64,000 nucleotides of DNA from Agromyces sp. Root81 (GCF_001429165.1 NZ_LMIR01000002.1:550810-614809); one strand, 5' to 3'. Shown: positions 51,088 through 59,566, counted from the stretch's first letter. Program-made: numbers and translations. Notes: a model not told the origin generated them from the letters alone.

Positions 51088-52692
51088 TCAGTCGAGGGCG
51101 ACGAGCTCTCGATAGCTCTCGCGCCAGAGGTCTTCGTCCGCATCCGGCAACAGCAGTACCCGGTCGGGACGGAGCGCGTCGAGCGCCTGCTCGTCGTGCG
51201 TTACCATGACGACCGCCCCGGGGTAGGAGCCGATCGCCGCGAGCACCTCGTCGCGAGAGGCTGGGTCGAGGTTGTTCGTCGGCTCGTCGAGCAGCAGCAC
51301 GTTCGCCCCGGAGTGCACTAGCGTGGCCAGGGCGAGGCGGGTCTTCTCCCCTCCGGAGAGGATGCCCACCTTCTTGTCAGCGTCGTCCCCGCTGAACAGG
51401 AACGCGCCGAGCACTTGCCGCGCCTCGCCATCGCTGAGGTGCGGCGCGGCGTCGGACAAGTTCTGCTGCACGGTGCGCTCGATCGAGAGAGTGTCGTGCT
51501 CCTGCGCGAAGTAGCCCAGGCGCAGGCCATGACCGTGCACCACCCGGCCGCCGTCGGGCTGCTCCTGCCCGGCGAGCACGCGCAGCAGCGTCGTCTTCCC
51601 CGCGCCGTTGAACCCGAGCACCACTATCCGGCTCCCGCGGTCGACGGCGAGGTCGATGCCGTCGAAGATCGTCCGGCCCTCATACGCCTTGGTCAGGCTC
51701 ACCGCGCCGAGTGGCATCCGTCCGCACGGCTCCGGCTCGGGAAGCGCGATGCGGGCGACCTTCTCGACGCGGCGCACCGGATCGAGATCGGCAAGCATCC
51801 GATCGGCGCGACGGGCCATGCTGCGCGCCATCGTCGCGGTGGCGGAGCGCGCCTTCATCCGGTCGGCCTGGGTATGGAGCGCCGCAGCCTTGCGCTCGGC
51901 GTTGGCCCGCTCCCGGGTCCTTCGCCGCTCGTCCGCGGCCCGCTGCGCCAGGTGTTGGTTCCATCCGGTGTTGTACACGTCGATGGCGGCACGAGTGGGA
52001 TCGAGGTGGAATACGCGGTTGATCACGTCGGCAAGCAAGCTGGTGTCGTGGCTGATGAGGACGAGACCGCCGCGATGCCCTTGTAGGAACGTGCGGAGCC
52101 ATGCGATCGAGTCGACGTCGAGGTGGTTCGTCGGCTCGTCGAGCAGTAGCACGCGGTTGCGCCCTCCGAACAGGATGCGGGCCAGCTCGACGCGGCGCCG
52201 CTGTCCACCCGAGAGCGTGCCGACCGGGCTGGACAGTACCCGTTCCGGCAAGCCGAGGCCTGCCGCCACCTGAGCGACCTCCGCCTCGGCGGCGTAACCC
52301 CCACCTGCCTGGAACACGGCATCCGCGCGCACATAGCCGCGCATCGCGCGATCGAGCGCGGCCTCATCCGATGCCGCGGACAGCGCCGCCTCGGCTGCGA
52401 GCAGGTCCCGCACGGCATGGTCGAGCCCGCGGGCCGAAAGGACACGCTCTGTCACGCTGACCGAGGGGTCGGTGGCGCGGGAGTCTTGCGAGAGGTAGCC
52501 GACATCACCGGTTGTGGTGATCGAGCCCTCGACGGGGGCGGACACGCCAGCAAGCGCCGACATGAGAGTGGTCTTGCCTGCGCCATTGCGCCCGACGAGG
52601 CCGATGCGGTCTCCGGGGGAGACGGTAAATGAGATGTCTGAGAGCAGCAGGCGGGCACCCGCGCGCAGCACGACATCATGAACAGTGATCAT
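51088..52692 (-). CDS. ABC-F family ATPase (ribosome-associated)
   Basis: 534 residues from ATG 52692. It has two ABC domains in one chain and no membrane helices: GRNGAGKTT, LSGGQRRRVELARILF, LLLDEPTNHLD, then the linker (about 240-320, rich in Arg/Ala) and GFNGAGKTT, LSGGEKTRLALATL, LLLDEPTNNLD. ABC-F proteins bind the ribosomal E site, and some protect against 50S-binding antibiotics. The subfamily cannot be fixed by eye. The leader ORF and hairpin upstream suggest antibiotic- or starvation-responsive control. Confidence 0.92.
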   Translation of the reverse strand: MITVHDVVLRAGARLLLSDISFTVSPGDRIGLVGRNGAGKTTLMSALAGVSAPVEGSITTTGDVGYLSQDSRATDPSVSVTERVLSARGLDHAVRDLLAAEAALSAASDEAALDRAMRGYVRADAVFQAGGGYAAEAEVAQVAAGLGLPERVLSSPVGTLSGGQRRRVELARILFGGRNRVLLLDEPTNHLDVDSIAWLRTFLQGHRGGLVLISHDTSLLADVINRVFHLDPTRAAIDVYNTGWNQHLAQRAADERRRTRERANAERKAAALHTQADRMKARSATATMARSMARRADRMLADLDPVRRVEKVARIALPEPEPCGRMPLGAVSLTKAYEGRTIFDGIDLAVDRGSRIVVLGFNGAGKTTLLRVLAGQEQPDGGRVVHGHGLRLGYFAQEHDTLSIERTVQQNLSDAAPHLSDGEARQVLGAFLFSGDDADKKVGILSGGEKTRLALATLVHSGANVLLLDEPTNNLDPASRDEVLAAIGSYPGAVVMVTHDEQALDALRPDRVLLLPDADEDLWRESYRELVALD

Positions 52693-52719
52693 GATCCGAA
52701 AACTCCGATTGAAAGCGAA

Positions 52720-52751
52720 AAGGACACACTTCTGGTGGGGAAGCGGGTCCT
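52720..52751 (-). terminator. terminator-like attenuator hairpin before the ABC-F gene
   Basis: On the minus strand AGGACCCGCTTC (52740-52751) pairs with GAAGTGTGTCCT (52721-52732) with one mismatch and one G-U, around a 7-nt loop. It is followed at once by TTTTCGCTTT, one of the few U-rich runs in this GC-rich window. It lies between the leader ORF and the ABC-F start, so it could stop transcription before the gene. Confidence 0.6.
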
Positions 52752-52780
52752 CAGCTAGGAGATTCGGGTGATAGCCACAT
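52751..52780 (-). CDS. possible 9-codon leader peptide of the ABC-F gene
   Basis: ATG 52780 to TGA 52751 gives MWLSPESPS. It starts 7 nt after the stop of the upstream small gene, and its stop codon forms the edge of the attenuator hairpin. CTA, TCA and TCT codons, rare in this genome, are concentrated in it. There is no clear ribosome-binding site, so translation may depend on re-initiation. Confidence 0.45.
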   Translation of the reverse strand: MWLSPESPS

Positions 52781-52787
52781 CCGTAGG

Positions 52788-53033
52788 CTACCAGGGTTCT
52801 CTGACAAGGCGCCGGTCCGTGTTCTCAATCAGAAGTCCCTCGTCGTCGTAGAACTTCGCGAGAATGTACGCGACTCTCTGCTCACCCGCGCGGGCGAGCT
52901 GTGCGTCAGTCGGGGCGGTGGTCGACTCGACGAGCGTGAAGCCCATCTCCTTGAGGACGGCGGCTGCGAGGTCATCCTCCCCGATGGGCACGCAGACCGT
53001 GTCGTTGGTGTCCAGGATGATCGTGCAGTTCAC
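52788..53033 (-). CDS. small hypothetical protein
   Basis: 81 residues from GTG 53033. Soluble and acidic; contains DDLAAAVLKEMGFTLVES and QRVAYILAKFYDDEG. No family was recognised. It ends 7 nt before the leader ORF of the ABC-F gene and may be part of the same transcript. Confidence 0.5.
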   Translation of the reverse strand: MNCTIILDTNDTVCVPIGEDDLAAAVLKEMGFTLVESTTAPTDAQLARAGEQRVAYILAKFYDDEGLLIENTDRRLVREPW

Positions 53034-53055
53034 GTCTTCGGCGACGGGCTCTGCA

Positions 53056-53223
53056 CTACTTGCCTGGGCCGGAAGCAGCGAGCGCCAGCGTGGACATCAG
53101 TGTGGCGGCGATCATGCCCGTTCCCAAGGCAGGCGCACCCATGACGAACCCGAATTCGTCCTGGGCGCTGATTGCGGCAGATCCCTCGCTCTGTAGGGAG
53201 AGGCGACGGGCCTGCCTGCTCAT
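53056..53223 (-). CDS. possible small membrane peptide
   Basis: 55 residues from ATG 53223, with a hydrophobic C-terminal half (ALGTGMIAATLMSTLALAAS). The start has no convincing ribosome-binding site. Listed because it fills the gap before the 81-residue gene in the same direction. It may not be a gene. Confidence 0.25.
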   Translation of the reverse strand: MSRQARRLSLQSEGSAAISAQDEFGFVMGAPALGTGMIAATLMSTLALAASGPGK

Positions 53224-53389
53224 CAATTTGCAGCCGCTCAATAGCCGGGCGGGGTGCCCGCAAGGAGAGGCCGATAGGGTCCGCGTTTCGCGCGTAGGGA
53301 GAGGAATCCTTCCTCTTCGCATGGTCGAGTAGCGCCCAGCGGCGGCGTTCCACCGGTCATGCGTATGATCGCCGGATAGGGAGAACGTG

Positions 53390-53746
53390 ATGTCGAAGAT
53401 CATCTGGACCGTCGTCGGGATCGCCAGCCTTGCGGCCGTGGCGGTGCTCCTGGTGCTGTTCCCTGAATCGGCCGGTCCGTGGATCGCCGCGGCGCTCTGG
53501 GGATCGATCGGCGTCGGCATGGTGATCAGGATCTTCACGAAGCGGTCTGGGCCGCCGGCGCAGGAGCCCGGTCGCGGCGCGCTCGAGGCGTACGAGGCGA
53601 ACTACCTCGGAAGGCGCCCGCATCGAGCCGAGTGGCCGGTCGACGAGGAGCCGACGACGTCGATCATCGAGGACGGCGGCCAGGGCGACATCCATGGCAA
53701 CCGCATCGTCGTGAACCCGGGTGAACAGACAGGACCGACCTCCTGA
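53390..53746 (+). CDS. two-helix small membrane protein
   Basis: 118 residues from ATG 53390 after AGGGAG. Two hydrophobic helices (about 4-25 and 30-48) are followed by a soluble acidic tail with YEANYLGRRPHRAEWPVDEEP. No family was recognised. Its 3' end overlaps the open frame of the convergent repeat-containing gene. Confidence 0.65.
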   Translation: MSKIIWTVVGIASLAAVAVLLVLFPESAGPWIAAALWGSIGVGMVIRIFTKRSGPPAQEPGRGALEAYEANYLGRRPHRAEWPVDEEPTTSIIEDGGQGDIHGNRIVVNPGEQTGPTS

Positions 53747-54329
53747 CGCAGTGCGCGACAAAGGCTCCTCTCGGCCGACTGGCGGGCCTTACTTGACGCA
53801 CCGGGTAGAACTCATTGGTGCTGAGGATGAGCGTCAAGATGAGCATCGGGAGCATGGCAATGCCATACGGGCCGAGTACCACCCAAACCAGCAAATCCAT
53901 CTCCGGGTAGCTCGTAATGACCAGGATCAACCCGACGATGATCGCGATCACCCACAGGGTGCTCATCCAGCGGCACATGGAACGCGCAGCTCGAGAACGC
54001 CGCTGACGTTTCAGAGACCGCCAGATGACTACGAGAAGAGCCGGTGCGACAAGCACCGTCACGAAGGGAAGCGCACGGAGATGTAACGACTTGGTGCCTT
54101 CCGGAAACAGACCTTGTAGAAGCGTCTTCGCCGATGCGCGCTTCGTGCAACCGTGCAACCGTGCAACCGTGCAACCGTGCAACCGTGCAACCGTGCAACC
54201 GTGCAACCGTGCAACCGTGACCGGACATACCTTCACTGGAGCCGTTTTCACGGCTCGTTCCAACCTGAGGGGAAGGGCACCATCATGCAACCGGGCATTC
54301 CGATTCTGTTCCCGTCCCCGGGTGCCCAC
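53664..54329 (-). CDS. membrane protein read through an octanucleotide repeat; start uncertain
   Basis: The convincing part is residues encoded at about 54070-53800: hydrophobic segments FVTVLVAPALLVVIW, LWVIAIIVGLILVI and LLVWVVLGPYGIAMLPMLILTLIL. Upstream, the frame passes through nine GGTTGCAC repeats, giving repeated ARLHGCTV, and stays open to GTG 54329. Possible starts in this frame are GTG 54329 and GTG 54236. ATG 54228 is in another frame at the present repeat number. The C-terminal ~50 residues overlap the convergent gene and may not be real. The function is unknown. Confidence 0.5.
   Translation of the reverse strand: MGTRGREQNRNARLHDGALPLRLERAVKTAPVKVCPVTVARLHGCTVARLHGCTVARLHGCTKRASAKTLLQGLFPEGTKSLHLRALPFVTVLVAPALLVVIWRSLKRQRRSRAARSMCRWMSTLWVIAIIVGLILVITSYPEMDLLVWVVLGPYGIAMLPMLILTLILSTNEFYPVRQVRPASRPRGAFVAHCVRRSVLSVHPGSRRCGCHGCRPGRRPR
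54145..54216. repeat. nine perfect tandem copies of an 8-bp unit
   Basis: GTGCAACC repeated nine times without error (72 bp), continuing into GTGA. Because 8 is not a multiple of 3, each gain or loss of a unit changes the reading frame of anything translated across it. No stop occurs in any frame of the repeat on the minus strand. Confidence 0.97.
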
Positions 54330-54379
54330 CTCACGCTGATCTCGCGAGACGAGTCAGCTGGCCAATCGAGAACACGACG

Positions 54380-55021
54380 ATGAGTAGTGACAGAGCGATC
54401 CGAGTCGTCGTCGCCGACGACCACGACATCTTCCGCGCCGGCATGCGCGCGCTGCTGGCCGCAGAGACCGGCGTCGAGGTCGAGGGCGAAGCATCCGACG
54501 GCGCCGGCGCCCTCGCTGCGACACTCGCCGCGCGCCCCGATGTGCTGATGCTCGACGTGGAGATGCCCGGCGTTCCCGTGCTCTCGACAATCACCCGTGT
54601 GCTCGCGGAATCGCCAGGCACCCGCGTCGTCGTCGTCACCATGCACCGCGATCGAGTGCTCACGGACTCCCTGCTCACCGCCGGGGCGAGCACTTTCATC
54701 TCGAAGTTCGCCACCTCGGCTGAGCTGATCGCCGCCGTGCGCATGGTCGCGCCGAGTGCCGAGCAGCGCTCAGCGCCACAGCTCGCGAAGTCGGTGCTCT
54801 CGCCTCGAGAGCGCGAGGTGATGGCGTTGATCAGCAACGGCCTGTCCAACGAGGCAATCAGCCGGAAGCTCTCGATCTCCATCAGCACCGTGAAGCGCCA
54901 CAACACCCACATCTACGCCAAGCTCGGCGCGACCTCGCGCACAGATGCCGTACGGCGGGCCTGGACCCTCGGCGAGTTCGCAGAGGCTGGGTCCTCGACG
55001 AATTTTGCTCGAGTGGCCTAG
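54380..55021 (+). CDS. NarL/LuxR-type response regulator, orphan
   Basis: 213 residues from ATG 54380. The receiver domain has VVVADDHDIFRAGMRALL (acidic pocket), the phosphorylated Asp in DVLMLDVEMPG and Lys in FISKFA. The C-terminal LuxR helix-turn-helix is LSPREREVMALISNGLSNEAISRKLSISISTVKRHNTHIYAKLG. No histidine kinase gene is next to it. Divergent from the repeat-containing membrane gene with a 50-nt gap, and followed by a small membrane protein gene. Confidence 0.93.
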   Translation: MSSDRAIRVVVADDHDIFRAGMRALLAAETGVEVEGEASDGAGALAATLAARPDVLMLDVEMPGVPVLSTITRVLAESPGTRVVVVTMHRDRVLTDSLLTAGASTFISKFATSAELIAAVRMVAPSAEQRSAPQLAKSVLSPREREVMALISNGLSNEAISRKLSISISTVKRHNTHIYAKLGATSRTDAVRRAWTLGEFAEAGSSTNFARVA

Positions 55022-55031
55022 CGTGGTCGTC

Positions 55032-55235
55032 GTGAGTGACACCGAGCAGAAGCGCGAATCGTCGTCCGTCTGGTACTTCGTCGGAGCGACGTTCCTCTTC
55101 ACGGCCGCAGTCTTCGTCATGACCATGACGGACGGTCTGATGATCGTCGCCGGCGTGATCCTCGCGCTCGGGGCAGTGGGGGCGATCGCTGGCGCGGTCG
55201 CTCTGCGGCGGGAGTTGCAGAACAAGCAGCACTGA
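55032..55235 (+). CDS. small two-helix membrane protein
   Basis: 67 residues from GTG 55032 (SDTEQKRESSS); GTG 55023 is also in frame. Two hydrophobic helices (VWYFVGATFLFTAAVFVM and LMIVAGVILALGAVGAIAGAVAL). It starts 10 nt after the response-regulator stop, so the two are probably co-transcribed. The function is unknown. Confidence 0.65.
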   Translation: MSDTEQKRESSSVWYFVGATFLFTAAVFVMTMTDGLMIVAGVILALGAVGAIAGAVALRRELQNKQH

Positions 55236-55475
55236 GGTCGTGTGCGACAGACGCTGCTCAGTTCGCCCCGCGGACCCGCTCAACTCGTCTGGCCTGCATG
55301 CTCGAACGGCGATCCCGCCTCATCCGCGGCGTTGCCCTCGGCGCTGGATTGATCGGCGCGTGCGCACGGCCACTGCGGCCGCCGCCATCCTGCAGGTCTT
55401 CACGACGGCCGGATGGCCCGGCGAGGTCGTCGTGGTCGCAACGACGTGAGGCCGGACGGTCGATACGGTGGAGAG

Positions 55476-56372
55476 GTGACCACATTGGAGGCAGTCGACG
55501 GTTTCGAGCGCAGTGTTCTCGCGGCGAATGCGCCGCTCGCGGGGCTGTTCGAGTCGTCGGCCGTGGCAGGTGCGGCGCGGATGCGTGAGCTTGCTGCACG
55601 AACCACGTTTCCGTCGTGGCCCGGCGCGACGTCTGCGTCGAAGTTGCGTGCGGCGGCGCACGAGGCGGAGACCTTCGCGATCCTCGATGAGTACGCTGCG
55701 GCGGCGCAGGAACTGCTCCGCCCGGCGGATGTCGAGCGCTGGCAGGCGCTCGTCGTCGACGCACAGCGCCGCGCTGGTCGGGGCGTGCTGACGGACGAGC
55801 TGGGGTGCAGCACCGTCGGCGCGTCTCTCCTGCGCGATCGATTGGGTTGGCGACCGTTTCGGTCGCCTCAGCGCAGCCGCATCAGGTGCGAGTGCGGCTA
55901 CGCGGCCGACGGAGTACTCCCGAAGGTGCTGTGCGACGAATGCGAGGAGTTGCTGCTGCGGCGATGGGTGGCAGAGGAACGGCGTCTGCTTCGAGGAATG
56001 CCCGCGTACGCCGAGGAGGTCGCCCTGGTGATCGAGCGAACCGCGGAGAAGCAGGCGAAGGTCTTTCAGACGCCGGGCGACGATCTTTACTCTGAGGCGT
56101 TCGGTCAGCGCAAGGCCGGAGGCCGGCGGCTCGCGAAGCTCGGGCGAACGCACCGGGTGGAACTCGAGAGGCTGGACCTTCGCCGATGGTCGAGCTTCAT
56201 CGCCCCGTTCACGAGCGCGGCCCGCCCGAGCGTCAAGACCACGGTGGCGAAGGTCGGAAGGCGCGGTCTGGGAGCCGCTGCGATCACCGAGCTCGTACTG
56301 TGCGCAGACGAGGTCAGCAACAGACTGTCCGCACGGATCCTCGCCGAGCGCACGGGAGCGAGGCGGAAGTAG
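55476..56372 (+). CDS. hypothetical protein with cysteine cluster
   Basis: 298 residues from GTG 55476 preceded by GGAGAG. The N-terminal ~120 residues are helical. Residues about 140-165 hold a possible zinc site (RCECGYAADGVLPKVLCDEC). The C-terminus is basic and helical (RHRVELERLDLRRW, SVKTTVAKVGRRGLGAAAITEL). No family was recognised. A nucleic-acid role is possible from the charge and the cysteines, but unproven. Confidence 0.65.
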   Translation: MTTLEAVDGFERSVLAANAPLAGLFESSAVAGAARMRELAARTTFPSWPGATSASKLRAAAHEAETFAILDEYAAAAQELLRPADVERWQALVVDAQRRAGRGVLTDELGCSTVGASLLRDRLGWRPFRSPQRSRIRCECGYAADGVLPKVLCDECEELLLRRWVAEERRLLRGMPAYAEEVALVIERTAEKQAKVFQTPGDDLYSEAFGQRKAGGRRLAKLGRTHRVELERLDLRRWSSFIAPFTSAARPSVKTTVAKVGRRGLGAAAITELVLCADEVSNRLSARILAERTGARRK

Positions 56373-56443
56373 TCAGGCGGCCCGACCTGGATCCGAGGAG
56401 CATCCGCGTAGATCGACGGATCAGTCGCACCTGCGCCGCTCTG

Positions 56444-57349
56444 TCAGCTCGAAGCGACCCGATCCTGGATCGTCTGCACCGTCTCGAGAATCCACGTCCA
56501 GGTGTCCGGATCGCTCGTGCTCAGCGGCCGGTTGGAGAAGAGGAACACGCGACCGTCGACGATCTCGAGGTCGATTGCGCGCGCGGCGAGCTGGGACAAC
56601 AGCGACTCATCGAACAGTCGGCGCGCAACGTCGATGTCGCGTGGCCACGCCCACAGCTCGAATCGGCCGCCATCCGGCGTGGAGAGGCGAGTCGGTGTCC
56701 TGATATCGAACAGCGCCGTGATGCGGTCGTCGAACGCGCCCTTGTTCTTCTTCCCGGCGAGCAACAGCGCTGGGGCGGGAGAGTCGAGCTGAGCTGTTGC
56801 ATACCCCCACTGCCAGACAGAGCGGATGCCTCGGTAGCCAGACGTCACGTAACTGTAGTTCGCAACCTCGAGCCCTTCGCCCGGCCACCGGATCAGATTG
56901 TGCGCGACTCGGTCCTGGCCGCGCGAGAAAATCTGTCCCGGATGCTTCGGCTCAGGCTCCTCGGGGACGTAGTCGAGTTCGTTGTCTGCAGCGAACCGCT
57001 CGAGCCGATATCGCAGTTCCGGCGCCTCACGATTGTGACGAGACGCTGCGAGAAGCACCCGGATGCAGATCGCGACGGTGGCGATCGAAATGACCGCGGC
57101 GGCGATCGCCCAGATGTATCCCTGATCGAGCGACATGATGCCGAAGAGCACCGACGTCGGAACTCCGACCAGCAACACGATCACAACCGCGCAGCCGATG
57201 TCGAACCGGGAGACACCTGCGCGGATGCCGCTTTCGCTTTCGAGCCGTCGCGCATGAGTGGTCACGGTCGACAGGACGACCGACTCGGTCAGGGAATGGA
57301 CGTCGAGTGCATCTGCGCCCGCAGGGCTGTTCGAACTCACGATAGTCAC
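56444..57349 (-). CDS. two-helix membrane protein with large cytoplasmic domain
   Basis: 301 residues. Two adjacent hydrophobic helices (about 52-72 and 80-102) are followed by a ~195-residue soluble domain rich in Trp and Tyr (YSYVTSGYRGIRSVWQWGYAT, RFELWAWPRDIDVARRLFDE, RVFLFSNRPL). The plan recalls DUF3137-type proteins. The function is unknown. It ends the stretch before the tRNA-Ser-like repeat. Confidence 0.65.
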   Translation of the reverse strand: MTIVSSNSPAGADALDVHSLTESVVLSTVTTHARRLESESGIRAGVSRFDIGCAVVIVLLVGVPTSVLFGIMSLDQGYIWAIAAAVISIATVAICIRVLLAASRHNREAPELRYRLERFAADNELDYVPEEPEPKHPGQIFSRGQDRVAHNLIRWPGEGLEVANYSYVTSGYRGIRSVWQWGYATAQLDSPAPALLLAGKKNKGAFDDRITALFDIRTPTRLSTPDGGRFELWAWPRDIDVARRLFDESLLSQLAARAIDLEIVDGRVFLFSNRPLSTSDPDTWTWILETVQTIQDRVASS

Positions 57350-57501
57350 ACCTTTCCGGTGGCCATCGGCCCAGCCGCGACGAGGTCCTTCGCGTCCATC
57401 ATTTCAGTTGCCGACAGCAGGAGGGGTCGTGCCCGCGGCACGGATCGGGCGCCCGACTTCGCCTCAGCTACTCGGCATGCGCATCACGACCCCACGGAAG
57501 T

Positions 57502-57560
57502 GCAGAAAACCCCTGGATAGCCAGGGGTTTTCTATGGCGGTACCGGCGGGAGTTGAACCC
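57502..57560. repeat. displaced copy of the tRNA-Ser 3' end and its terminator (attachment-site repeat)
   Basis: 59 bp matching 59567-59625 with three mismatches. It includes the T-loop part of tRNA-Ser, the acceptor 3' strand, CCA and the downstream palindrome, and then diverges. The rest of the tRNA is absent. This is the pattern left when an element integrates into a tRNA 3' end. Confidence 0.8.
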
Positions 57561-57631
57561 GTCTCCGCGCCGCAACAGATCCTTGGATCTTGACCGCGGG
57601 GCGAACCTTGATCGGCGAACGGATTGTAGGC

Positions 57632-58502
57632 ATGGGCAACGAACAGACGAAGCTCGTCGATGAGGTCGATGTACCTCGACGAGGGCATTGGCGCCCCCAT
57701 CACGGTCGGGTCCCTCCGCGCGTCCTTCAGGGGCGGACGCAGGCTCGGCGGCAGCTCCTTCGAGTACTCTCCCGAGTACCTCGCGAGCCCAGCACGCTAC
57801 GCGATCTCACCAGACCTGCCACTTGTGTCGGGGCGGATGTACTCCAACGAACACACGCCGCTGTTCGGCGCGTTCGCCGACGCAACGCCGGATGTGTGGG
57901 GCACTGAACATCATCCGATGCTGTGTACGCCCGTCAACGACGCGCTGAGCAGCCGCTCTCAATCGGTGAGTTTGCCGATGGCCACCAGACCCGGGTCGGC
58001 TACATGTCGGCGATGACGGCCATGGAACTCGGCCCGCAGAACTCCGCGACCTACGAGAACTTCGCCGACACCATCGACCAGGTCACCGAGCGTGCAGCAA
58101 GCGAGGACCTCAAGGAGATGTTCGGCCGGGTGGCGCTCACTGTGCTTGTGGGCAACGTCGACGACCACTGGAAGAACCACGGCTTCACGCGCGAGCTCAC
58201 GGGGCGCCCGGCCGGGACCACAACCTGGCGGCTGAGCCCGCTCTTCGACGTGAACCCGACGCGCTCCGGAAGCGTGGTGCGCTCGCGCCGCATCAACGAG
58301 CGCGACGACGCGTCGAACCGCGACCTGCGGCAGCTCATCGCGGGCCGAGTGATTCATCGCCTCGGTCGAGACGACGCGCTCGGCAGCAGCCGAGCGCGTC
58401 GCTGCGCGCCGGCGGAAGTACCCGGAGCTGTTCGCCGGAGACGACGATTCGCCGGCCGCCGGCGCGCAGACAGAGCAGACAGCGCCAGAGCTCGAGCGAT
58501 GA
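57632..58502 (+). pseudogene. broken hipA-type kinase/toxin gene
   Basis: The pieces of a HipA protein are spread over frames. An N-terminal start (NEQTKLVDEVDV from ATG 57632) is followed after a frameshift near 57672 by YLDEGIGAPITVG, LGGSSFEYSPEYL and the N-domain up to TPDVWGTEHH (near 57910). A large internal deletion follows, then the kinase C-lobe in a second frame (YMSAMTAMELG, LVGNVDDHWKNHGF with the catalytic Asp, WRLSPLFDVNP). A further shift near 58350 leads to VAARRRKYPELF and a stop at 58502. The ATP-loop region is missing, so the product cannot be active. No hipB antitoxin gene is left. Confidence 0.85.
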
Positions 58503-58705
58503 GCGACTGCCCCGCCTGCGGGAACTGGATCTGCAATGAGTGCAGCGCCGAGCGCCGCTACGCCAGCCGGTTCTCGCGGGAGGCGCAGAGCTGCTCGAAG
58601 TGCGGCAGCCACGCAGGGCACATGGCACCGGCCCCGCACCGCGGTGTTCGTGCAGACGACCACAGCAGCTCGTACCGGCTGCTCGTTGCCGGCGCTACTC
58701 CCTGA
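58499..58705 (+). CDS. small zinc-ribbon-like protein overlapping the hipA remnant
   Basis: 68 residues from ATG 58499, overlapping the hipA stop by 4 nt. It has three CxxC pairs: CPAC, CNEC and CSKC in its first 40 residues, enough for one or two zinc sites. The C-terminus is not conserved-looking. It may once have been translated with hipA. No homologue was recognised. Confidence 0.55.
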   Translation: MSDCPACGNWICNECSAERRYASRFSREAQSCSKCGSHAGHMAPAPHRGVRADDHSSSYRLLVAGATP

Positions 58706-58770
58706 GCTTCGGCTCAGACATCCCACCGGCACCTGGCCGCAGCGAGTCCTAACCAGCGCGCAAGCGCGGG

Positions 58771-59223
58771 TCAGCGATCGACGATGGTGAACAGCCGGTC
58801 CGAGGGGTCGACAAGCACCTCGACGGTCTCGCCGACCTTCATGCGGCCCCATCCTCTGCGGGCGCGAGTCTCGAATGGCTCGAGGCCGTCGACGTAGATC
58901 CGCAGGATCACCGCGTAGCCGTCCTCCAGCGGCTCCACGGAGAGCACCCTCGCAGTTCCTGGGACACCCTTGGCGCGGAGCTGTCGCGTGTCGCGGGACG
59001 ATGAGTGCATCCCGGCCATCAGGAGCAGAGCGACCAGAACGCAGACGATCGAACCGAGCACCCAGGCACCAGCCTCTTCCGGGTTCCCGGTTACAAGGTG
59101 GACCACGAAGATCGCCGGTACGACGAGTTCTGCGGCGATGAACACCCACAGGAAGACGAGCACGCCGGGACCGAGCTCGTCGGAGGCCTGGTTCCCCCGC
59201 AGGATCGGATTCGTCCGTGTCAT
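58771..59223 (-). CDS. two-helix membrane protein
   Basis: 150 residues from ATG 59223. Two hydrophobic helices (LVFLWVFIAAELVVPAIFVV and VLGSIVCVLVALLLMAG) are followed by a small beta-rich soluble domain (GTARVLSVEPLEDGYAVILRI, VGETVEVLVDPSDRLFTIVD). This tail resembles the soluble part of DUF3592-like or OB-type membrane proteins. It lies inside the 2-kb remnant. The function is unknown. Confidence 0.65.
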   Translation of the reverse strand: MTRTNPILRGNQASDELGPGVLVFLWVFIAAELVVPAIFVVHLVTGNPEEAGAWVLGSIVCVLVALLLMAGMHSSSRDTRQLRAKGVPGTARVLSVEPLEDGYAVILRIYVDGLEPFETRARRGWGRMKVGETVEVLVDPSDRLFTIVDR

Positions 59224-59566
59224 GTCCGCATGATAGCCGGTCGCATCCGGCCCCAACCGCCTGCACCCGGCGTCATCTCGCGCATCCGCGCGCTCCGCGC
59301 CCCTTCTTCCGACTCAGCTTCATCTCACTTCAAGGGGGTGGTTCTTTACCCGTGATAATCGCACCTATCCCTACAAAGCGGCGTCAGCCCCATCTTCCGG
59401 GTTTGAGTGTTGTCGGTTGTCGAGCCTACTTCGACCATGAGCACTCTCCAGCAATCGCAACACCCACCGAGGCGGTGACGACCCAAAGTAGCGCGCCTCG
59501 CCGGGACGCGAAGAATCCGCCCGACGAGAATTTGCACCACGAATGCACCACAACCTCGCCGGGAAA
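59224..59566. other. gene-free end of the tRNA-Ser remnant
   Basis: About 340 nt, somewhat lower in GC than its surroundings, with no convincing gene. It contains a direct repeat GCACCAC (around 59534 and 59545) just before the attachment repeat. If an integrase gene once lay here, it is no longer recognisable. Confidence 0.4.

Noticed and set aside
54145..54216. The octanucleotide tract as a CRISPR array
   Set aside because: The copies are contiguous 8-bp units with no spacers, and no cas gene is present. It is a simple tandem repeat.
57923..58705. An intact 260-residue HipA-like protein
   Set aside because: The frame begins after the N-domain, lacks the ATP-loop half and leaves the HipA frame before its C-terminus. 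The remaining HipA pieces lie in other frames.
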